Below, one piece after another: positions 59,429 to 64,000 of a stretch of DNA of 64,000 nt. The notes below the pieces were generated by a model. That model worked only from the letters and a program-made list of their open reading frames with translations. It did no database searches and was not told the DNA's origin. Both the position numbers and the translations under genes were made by a program. Origin of the DNA: Candidatus Saccharimonadota bacterium (GTDB taxonomy: Bacteria > Patescibacteriota > Saccharimonadia > Saccharimonadales > Saccharimonadaceae); assembly GCA_017512095.1 (NCBI GenBank), contig JAFWHC010000007.1:58011-122010 (forward strand). Direction: 5' to 3'. Position 1 is the stretch's first letter; every line of letters starts with the position of its first letter.

Positions 59429-61186
59429 ATGTCAGACTATCAGGCGAAACATGCAAAGAAGGAAGAAACTTCTGTAAGGCGAACTCGCTTCCGCGACTAC
59501 CCGTATGCGGAGCGGCGGAGTGCGCCTGAAGACCCGGTGCCGGAATATAGGGCACCAGAGATTCCTGCGGATGAAGAGAAGGACGGCAGCGGCAGGTCAA
59601 TTTGGCCGGCGCTGTTGATTCTTTTTCTGATTCTGATTGGAATCGCGGTTTGGTTTGTTGGAGATAGCCGTGGTTGGTGGCGTACCGAAGCGCCCACTCC
59701 CGAGATGACTCCGTTTGTGGTGTATGTTTACGTTACGCCGGAGCCGACGGAAGTCCCGACTGAAGAATCAACCGAAGCGCCAACGACAGCTCCGACCGAA
59801 GCGCCGACGACAGCTCCGACTGAAGCGCCGACGACAGCTCCGACTGAAGCGCCGACGGAAATTCCCACGGAAGTGCCTACCGTGGTGCCAACCTTGGCGC
59901 CGACGGAACCTCCGGCGAGAGTCCCGACATATACGGTTGTTGGTGAAGTTACTTTTATGCTGAAAGATAGCGGTAAAAAGGTGACGATCCCAGAGATTCG
60001 ATATGCCGGTGGCTATTTCCCGGAGGAAGACCCGTGGTACTCGGAACTCGAGATGGAAGTTGAGGGAAGCTATGGTCCGAGCCTTGAAGACGAAACGATT
60101 GAAGATGGTGTTTATAATTGGCTACATGAGCTGGTTAAATCGCCGCTTCAGATTATGCGTCTGAGAGTGCAGATGGGTATGGAAGATCTGAAGTCGCTCG
60201 AAGAGGAAGTTAAGTTTGCTTGGAGTTTCGCAAGAGACCCCGACAAATATGACCGAGTCGCGAACGAAACGCTTCAATTTCTCTATGCTAAACTCGAGGG
60301 TGGAACGCTTTTGACTTCGGTTGACTGGAGTTTAGAAAACTACATGGCTGAAGGCGATAGTAATGCCCCCATTGTGGTGCATGGACGTCGGAATTCTGAT
60401 GACGATAAGCGTCGCGAGGATAAAGATGTGCTCTTTACGTTGTTTGACGTAAAGGGTAAAGACATTATTTCCGAGCGGCAGGGTCTTGAGAATACGGCGA
60501 AAGACGCGAGAGTGAATCTGGAAGATTATTCGAAGCGAGCATGGGTGAACTTGACGGAAGGTGGAACCTGGAAATGGAAGAAGGGCGGCACGAAGCCGAC
60601 CGATCCACCACCTGAAGTTACTCCAACTCCGACTCCGCGTCCGACTCCGACACCGACTCCGGTGATTACGGCAACTCCAACACCTCGACCGACGCCGACA
60701 CCGACCCCGGTGCCGACAGCAACTCCAACTCCGCGTCCGACTCCGACACCGACTCCGGTGATTACGGCAACTCCAACTCCGCGTCCGACTCCGACACCGA
60801 CTCCGGTGATTACGGCAACTCCAACACCTCGACCGACGCCGACACCGACCCCTCGTCCAACGAAGCAGCCGGAAGATCGACCGACGCCGACTGTTGGAGG
60901 TGGTGAAACTAATCCGCAGAATTCTGAGGATCCGCAAACGACCAGTGCGCCGACTTCGACGCCCTATGTAGCGCCGACGCCAGCGCCAGCGACACCGGCA
61001 CCTACGCCGGTGCCAACGGCGGTTGTCAGACCGACAGAGGTTTGCGAGACGGTTGCGCCGACGCCGATTCGCGAGGATACAAAGCCGACGCCGGCACCTG
61101 AACCGGAACATAGCGTTCCGACGCAGGAACCAGCAACAACCAATGACCCGGTCGGAACGACCGATTTTGACCCGGATTCAGTATAA
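59429..61186 (+). CDS. Mucin-like Pro/Thr-rich surface protein
   Basis: 585 aa. An Arg/Glu-rich cytoplasmic head of about 57 residues, one TM (about 58-78, IWPALLILFLILIGIAVWFVG), then a Thr/Pro/Glu repeat stalk (TEAPTTAP units), a globular domain of about 220 residues with no recognised family, and a long second stalk of PTPRPTPTPTPVITAT units, ending in further Pro/Thr-rich sequence. It is a type II membrane protein exposing two extended, possibly glycosylated rods. Consensus promoter, long UTR, strong SD and own terminator indicate high expression. No LPxTG motif. Confidence 0.85.
   Translation: MSDYQAKHAKKEETSVRRTRFRDYPYAERRSAPEDPVPEYRAPEIPADEEKDGSGRSIWPALLILFLILIGIAVWFVGDSRGWWRTEAPTPEMTPFVVYVYVTPEPTEVPTEESTEAPTTAPTEAPTTAPTEAPTTAPTEAPTEIPTEVPTVVPTLAPTEPPARVPTYTVVGEVTFMLKDSGKKVTIPEIRYAGGYFPEEDPWYSELEMEVEGSYGPSLEDETIEDGVYNWLHELVKSPLQIMRLRVQMGMEDLKSLEEEVKFAWSFARDPDKYDRVANETLQFLYAKLEGGTLLTSVDWSLENYMAEGDSNAPIVVHGRRNSDDDKRREDKDVLFTLFDVKGKDIISERQGLENTAKDARVNLEDYSKRAWVNLTEGGTWKWKKGGTKPTDPPPEVTPTPTPRPTPTPTPVITATPTPRPTPTPTPVPTATPTPRPTPTPTPVITATPTPRPTPTPTPVITATPTPRPTPTPTPRPTKQPEDRPTPTVGGGETNPQNSEDPQTTSAPTSTPYVAPTPAPATPAPTPVPTAVVRPTEVCETVAPTPIREDTKPTPAPEPEHSVPTQEPATTNDPVGTTDFDPDSV
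59770..59860 (+). repeat. 24-bp coding tandem repeats (first stalk)
   Basis: Near-identical 24-bp units (GAAGCGCCGACGACAGCTCC core) encoding TEAPTTAP, about three and a half copies. Confidence 0.75.
60620..60860 (+). repeat. 48-bp coding tandem repeats (second stalk)
   Basis: About four and a half copies of a 48-bp unit encoding PTPRPTPTPTPVITAT (one copy has VPTAT). Copies differ at synonymous sites (cctcga versus ccgcgt), so the array is not entirely recent. Confidence 0.8.
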
Positions 61187-61209
61187 AATCAAATGGAAGT
61201 ACCTTTGCT

Positions 61210-61227
61210 GGGGCGGGTTTCCGCCCC
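61210..61227 (+). terminator. Terminator of the surface protein gene
   Basis: GGGGCGG-GTTT-CCGCCCC, extended by an outer GGAAGT / ACTTCC stem (61195-61236). Confidence 0.8.
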
Positions 61228-61273
61228 GGCACTTCCAAGTTTGTATTTGAGATGATTTTGCTTTAACAAAAAG

Positions 61274-61289
61274 CCCCTCCGAGGAGGGG
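61274..61289 (-). terminator. Terminator of rplJ-rplL
   Basis: CCCCTCC / GGAGGGG with a 2-base apical loop and CTTTTTG on the minus strand. Confidence 0.85.
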
Positions 61290-61329
61290 ATTTTTGAACA
61301 ATTCGCGAACGGTTAATATTTGACTAAAC

Positions 61330-61710
61330 TTAGGCAAGCTCGACGGTTGCGCCAGCTTCCTCAAGAGATTTCTTGAGGGCTTCAGCTTCGTCTTTCTTGA
61401 CTTTCTCTTTGACGGTTGCAGGAGCACCATCAACGATTGCCTTGGCTTCGCCAAGACCGAGACCAGTGGCCTCTTTAACGGCTTTGATGACGGCAATCTT
61501 TTGAGCGCCGGCGTCTTTCAAGACGACGTCAAATTCGGATTTGCCTTCATCGGCAGCAGCGGCACCTTCAGCAGGGGCAGCAGCAACGGCAACAGCGGCA
61601 GCAGCCGGCTCGATGCCATATTCATCTTTAAGGGTGTTTTTGAGTTCGTTGACTTCGAGAACGGTCAAATTGACGAGTTCTTCAGCCAATTTTTTAATAT
61701 CAGCAGCCAT
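61330..61710 (-). CDS. rplL: Ribosomal protein bL12
   Basis: 126 aa. The N-terminal dimerisation domain ([23 protein letters not shown]), an Ala-rich hinge, and the C-terminal factor-binding domain ([39 protein letters not shown]) are complete. It recruits GTPase factors to the ribosome. GAAGGAG precedes the ATG; the gap from rplJ holds two hairpins. Confidence 0.97.
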   Translation of the reverse strand: MAADIKKLAEELVNLTVLEVNELKNTLKDEYGIEPAAAAVAVAAAPAEGAAAADEGKSEFDVVLKDAGAQKIAVIKAVKEATGLGLGEAKAIVDGAPATVKEKVKKDEAEALKKSLEEAGATVELA

Positions 61711-61770
61711 AAATTTCTCCTTCGGAGTGGGGAGAACACATTTCCTTCCCCAACTTTTTCTTTGAGTTAG

Positions 61771-61806
61771 TTTTTCAATCGAAAAGTGCGATTTTCGATT
61801 GAAAAA
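61771..61806 (-). terminator. Hairpin between rplJ and rplL
   Basis: 15-bp stem TTTTTCAATCGAAAA / TTTTCGATTGAAAAA with a 6-base loop, A/U-rich. It could be a partial terminator, a processing site or an mRNA stabiliser setting the L12 to L10 ratio. A smaller stem GGGGA / TCCCC follows before rplL. Confidence 0.55.
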
Positions 61807-61826
61807 TGATTAATATTGATATATTG

Positions 61827-62351
61827 CTAGTTTGACTTGGATTGTTCCAGACCAGAAATAATTCCAGAGAGGCTTCCAGATGTAGCTGAAACGACGTCGC
61901 CCATCGGCGAGAGAAGGGTTGCGACAACTTGCGCAATCATCTCGTTCTTGGTTGGCATCTGGGCAAGGGTCTTGACTTCGTCGGAGCTTAAAGCTACGCC
62001 GAGGTTGCTAAAGCCACCTTGAAGCTCGAGAGCTTCGTGGGTTTTAGCGAAGTTGGCCAAGACTTTTGCTGGCATGATTTCGTCGGAGTCGGAAACCGCG
62101 TAGAGGAGCTGGCCGGTGAGACCGGTTGTGTCCGTGTCTTTGTAGACGGCGATTTCGTTCATCGCGACGCGCACCAAGCGGTTTTTGACAACCTTGATTT
62201 TGACGCCGTTTTCACGGGCGGCGGCGCGAAGCTCTTGGAGCTCGGCAACGGTCAAACCTTGATAACGGGCAAAAACGGTTGCCTTCGCGTTGTTTAAAAG
62301 TTCAGTCAAATCAGCAACTAAAGTGGATTTTTTATCTTTAGAGATAGCCAT
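61827..62351 (-). CDS. rplJ: Ribosomal protein uL10
   Basis: 174 aa: KKSTLVADLTELLNNAKATVFARYQGLTVAELQELR is the rRNA-binding part, and the C-terminal helix region binds L12 dimers. AAAGGA lies 8 bases before the ATG. It is in the usual rplJ-rplL order with a regulatory leader. Confidence 0.96.
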   Translation of the reverse strand: MAISKDKKSTLVADLTELLNNAKATVFARYQGLTVAELQELRAAARENGVKIKVVKNRLVRVAMNEIAVYKDTDTTGLTGQLLYAVSDSDEIMPAKVLANFAKTHEALELQGGFSNLGVALSSDEVKTLAQMPTKNEMIAQVVATLLSPMGDVVSATSGSLSGIISGLEQSKSN

Positions 62352-62466
62352 TTAGTGTGTCCTTTGGTTAGGTTCGCGAATTGTTAAATTTCGTCACCAA
62401 ACCCATTTACAAGAGATTCCTCGGCGACATTATTAAGATTTTCATCCGTCGCTGTCTTTGGTAACT
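62352..62466 (-). ncRNA. L10 leader (rplJ-rplL autoregulatory RNA)
   Basis: The 115-base 5' UTR contains GACAGCGACGG (62446-62456) and TTAATAATGTCGCCGAGG (62419-62436), matching the conserved core of the L10(L12)4-binding leader known from Firmicutes and other bacteria. Binding of the L10-L12 complex represses translation. Confidence 0.7.
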
Positions 62467-62472
62467 TGCGTT

Positions 62473-62481
62473 ATTATACCA
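62473..62481 (-). promoter_or_regulatory. Extended -10 of rplJ-rplL
   Basis: TGGTATAAT on the minus strand; the predicted start near 62466 gives the L10 leader. Confidence 0.65.
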
Positions 62482-62489
62482 AAAAATGG

Positions 62490-62495
62490 TAAAAT
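62490..62495 (+). promoter_or_regulatory. Extended -10 of rlmH, leaderless
   Basis: TGGTAAAAT ending 7 bases before the ATG at 62503; nearly back to back with the rplJ promoter. Confidence 0.65.
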
Positions 62496-62502
62496 TGTAA
62501 AT

Positions 62503-62934
62503 ATGATACATATAGTTTGTGGGGGTAAGAAGTTTGGGGGTGAATATAAATGGTTGATTGAGGACTATATGAAAAAGGTTCGCAAGCCATTTGACATGGG
62601 TTTTACGTTCTATGAAGAGGACCAGCTTGCTGATGTTTTGGCTCTTTGGAAGTTTCCACAGAATGCCTTTGTGATTATCGCGGACGAGCGAGGTGAGGAG
62701 ATAACTTCGCCAGAGTTTTCTAAGCTTCTGCAGGAGGAGTTTGTCTATTCGCGTGAGGTCTATATTGTGATTGGCGGGCCGTTTGGTGTATCGCAAGAGG
62801 CAAGAGAGCGGGCGAACTTTGTGTGGAGTTTCGGGAAACTGGTGTTCCCGCATGCGCTAGCGCGGCTAATCGTGAGCGAACAGATTTATCGAGCGTATGA
62901 GATAGCGCGTGGGTCGCATTATCATCACGAATAG
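62503..62934 (+). CDS. rlmH: 23S rRNA pseudouridine-1915 N3-methyltransferase
   Basis: 143 aa SPOUT methyltransferase. The knot motif VIGGPFGVSQE and the C-terminal FPHALARLIVSEQIYRAYEIARGSHYHHE are typical. ATG at 62503 is set by the homology start and the leaderless promoter; the longer frame is rejected. Confidence 0.94.
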   Translation: MIHIVCGGKKFGGEYKWLIEDYMKKVRKPFDMGFTFYEEDQLADVLALWKFPQNAFVIIADERGEEITSPEFSKLLQEEFVYSREVYIVIGGPFGVSQEARERANFVWSFGKLVFPHALARLIVSEQIYRAYEIARGSHYHHE

Positions 62935-62952
62935 GTAGATTCGTCTTTTGGC

Positions 62953-63036
62953 GAATTTCTGCGTCAAAACCTCCGCTACTCACTCTCCGTACTTTAAGTA
63001 CGGTTCGTTCCGTTGCTTGGTTTTTCCTTGAAATTC
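62953..63036 (-). repeat. Palindromic element, family E (dus 3' end)
   Basis: 84 bp. Outer GAATTTC / GAAATTC, then AAAACC / GGTTTT and a central CCGTACTT / AAGTACGG stem. Ends (TTTCTGCGTC and TCCTTGAAATTC) match the rpsE copy (31200-31265). It supplies the last 19 codons and stop of dus. Confidence 0.75.
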
Positions 63037-63981
63037 ATCCAAAATACTAGAATCTATGATACTTCTCGCTTCGTCTGTTGAATGGCATTGCATAAGCTCC
63101 ATCCTAAAATTACTAGCTCCCGAGAAGTCTTTGATGTAGATTTTGAAGTAGTGCTTTAGAGGTTCGAAATTAGTATATTTTTCTTGGTCGAATAAATCTA
63201 GATGTAGCTTTAATAAGTCTAACAATTCTTCTTTTGTTGGCTCGTGGCTGGTGAAACAATAGGGGTTTTCGAAGACGCCGCGGCCAATCATAAAGCCGTC
63301 AAGATTGTGTTTTTGGCAAAGTTCAGTTCCCTCAGCGGCGGTTTTGATGTCGCCGTTCGCGATAAGTTTGGTTTCGGGGCTGATTTTGTTTTTAAGTTTA
63401 ACGATATCGGGGATAAGTTCGAAATGGGCGGGGACTTTAGACATCTCCTTTTTGGTGCGGAGATGGATGGTGAGAGCGGCGGGATGTTCGTTTAAAAGGA
63501 TGGGGAGCCAAGTTTTATATTCGTCGGGATAAGTGTAGCCGAGGCGGGTTTTGACGGAAACGGGGAGGCCGTTACTGTTTTTGACGGCGTTTCTGAAGCA
63601 CTCGACGGCGAGGTCGGGCGTTTTAATCATGGCGGCGCCACCGCCGGCGGCGTTGACGTGCCGGTCGGGACAGCCAAAATTGAGGTCAATGCCGGAAAAA
63701 CCGAGTGAATGAAGCGCGGAGGCAAGTTCCGCAAAATGGGCAGGGTTTTTGCCCCAAATTTGGGCGATGATAGGGGATTCGGAGGGGAGAGTTTTGAGCC
63801 GTTCGAGGGCGTTCGCTCTTCCCTTTTCAGAGGCGAAGGAGGAGACGTTGGTGAATTCGGTGTAGAAAAGGTCGGGGCGACCGGCGTGGGCAATGACTTG
63901 GCGGAAGGGCAAATCCGTGACGCCTTCCATGGGCGCAAGGATAGAGATTGGTTTTTTGAGTTCGTCCCAAATATTAAACAT
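62980..63981 (-). CDS. dus: tRNA-dihydrouridine synthase
   Basis: 333 aa flavoenzyme. PMEGVTDLPFR opens the TIM barrel, the catalytic Cys is in LNFGCPDRHVNAAGGG, and VKTRLGY, NGDIKT and GFMIGRGVFENPYCF bind FMN and substrate. The C-terminal tail (KTKQRNEPYLKYGE) is encoded by the family E palindrome. The promoter is leaderless-type. Confidence 0.94.
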   Translation of the reverse strand: MFNIWDELKKPISILAPMEGVTDLPFRQVIAHAGRPDLFYTEFTNVSSFASEKGRANALERLKTLPSESPIIAQIWGKNPAHFAELASALHSLGFSGIDLNFGCPDRHVNAAGGGAAMIKTPDLAVECFRNAVKNSNGLPVSVKTRLGYTYPDEYKTWLPILLNEHPAALTIHLRTKKEMSKVPAHFELIPDIVKLKNKISPETKLIANGDIKTAAEGTELCQKHNLDGFMIGRGVFENPYCFTSHEPTKEELLDLLKLHLDLFDQEKYTNFEPLKHYFKIYIKDFSGASNFRMELMQCHSTDEARSIIDSSILDEFQGKTKQRNEPYLKYGE

Positions 63982-63990
63982 GTGATGTAT

Positions 63991-63999
63991 ATTATAACA
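63991..63999 (-). promoter_or_regulatory. Extended -10 of dus, leaderless type
   Basis: TGTTATAAT on the minus strand, 9 bases before the ATG at 63981. Confidence 0.6.
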
Positions 64000-64000
64000 T

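Noticed and set aside
60332..61111. 259-aa Arg-rich ORF antisense to the Pro/Thr repeats
   Set aside because: The repeat DNA is open in several frames; the antisense frame has no ribosome site or promoter and an unnatural composition.
1..64000. CRISPR array, insertion sequence, prophage, rRNA operon, replication origin
   Set aside because: No regularly spaced repeats, transposase or phage genes, rRNA or DnaA-box cluster was seen.

Overview
The window looks like a piece of a Saccharibacteria (TM7) or closely related CPR/Patescibacteria chromosome. The reasons are: compact housekeeping genes with very short gaps; a ribosomal protein block in the order L6-L18-S5-L15-SecY with no L30 gene between S5 and L15; two sortases and a pilin-like surface protein; many small membrane proteins of unknown function; zinc-free versions of L31, L36, RecR and DnaX; and no biosynthetic operons. 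The phylum call is inference from gene content and order; no 16S rRNA gene is present. UGA is used as a stop and both release factors are encoded, so the standard code applies.

Layout. 1-6.6 kb (all minus): the start of a coiled-coil wall protein, ftsX, ftsE, prfB, murD, a small membrane protein and an M16 peptidase. 6.6-13.9 kb (minus): secA, a hibernation factor, serS, a DUF2207-like membrane protein and L-lactate dehydrogenase. 14-20.7 kb: an orphan 172-aa gene behind a consensus promoter, lysS, a CPBP protease, rseP, frr, a sortase and a membrane protein. 20.8-23.9 kb: tRNA-Leu, a large prepilin-like protein and an unknown protein. 23.9-34.1 kb (minus): infA-rpmJ-rpsM-rpsK-rpsD-rpoA-rplQ-rplM-rpsI, a second sortase, secY, rplO-rpsE-rplR-rplF, tsf and rpsB. 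34.3-41.2 kb: L31, a VanY-like protein with lost catalytic residues, tRNA-Val, a polysaccharide deacetylase, prfA-prmC, HtrA and signal peptidase I. 41.1-45 kb (minus): a Y-family polymerase operon with a structured leader, a two-component system and a glutaredoxin. 45.1-64 kb: queA-tgt, cysS, nrnA, rmuC, recR-ebfC, a GT-C membrane enzyme, dnaX-dnaB, a mucin-like Pro/Thr-rich surface protein, rplJ-rplL with an L10 leader, rlmH and dus.

Two genome-wide signals stand out. First, about twenty transcription units have an extended -10 box (TGnTAtaAT) ending only 4-9 bases, mostly 6-7, before the ATG, so the predicted mRNAs have no leader; a smaller set (ribosomal, stress and surface genes) has a 5' UTR and Shine-Dalgarno site. 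Second, several families of imperfect palindromes 35-190 bp long recur in the window. Some lie between genes (rplO/secY, nrnA/rmuC, rmuC/recR). Others lie in frame inside essential genes (lysS, dnaX, murD, prmC, rpsE, the Y-polymerase gene and the tail of dus), where they add extra peptide segments. This resembles the Rickettsia palindromic elements but with unrelated sequences, and it is the best candidate here for an undescribed system.

Functionally the window covers translation (ribosomal proteins, release and recycling factors, aminoacyl-tRNA synthetases, tRNA modification), secretion and cell surface (SecA, SecY, LepB, sortases, pilin, wall enzymes), replication and repair (DnaX, DnaB, RecR, RmuC, Y-polymerase) and one fermentation enzyme.
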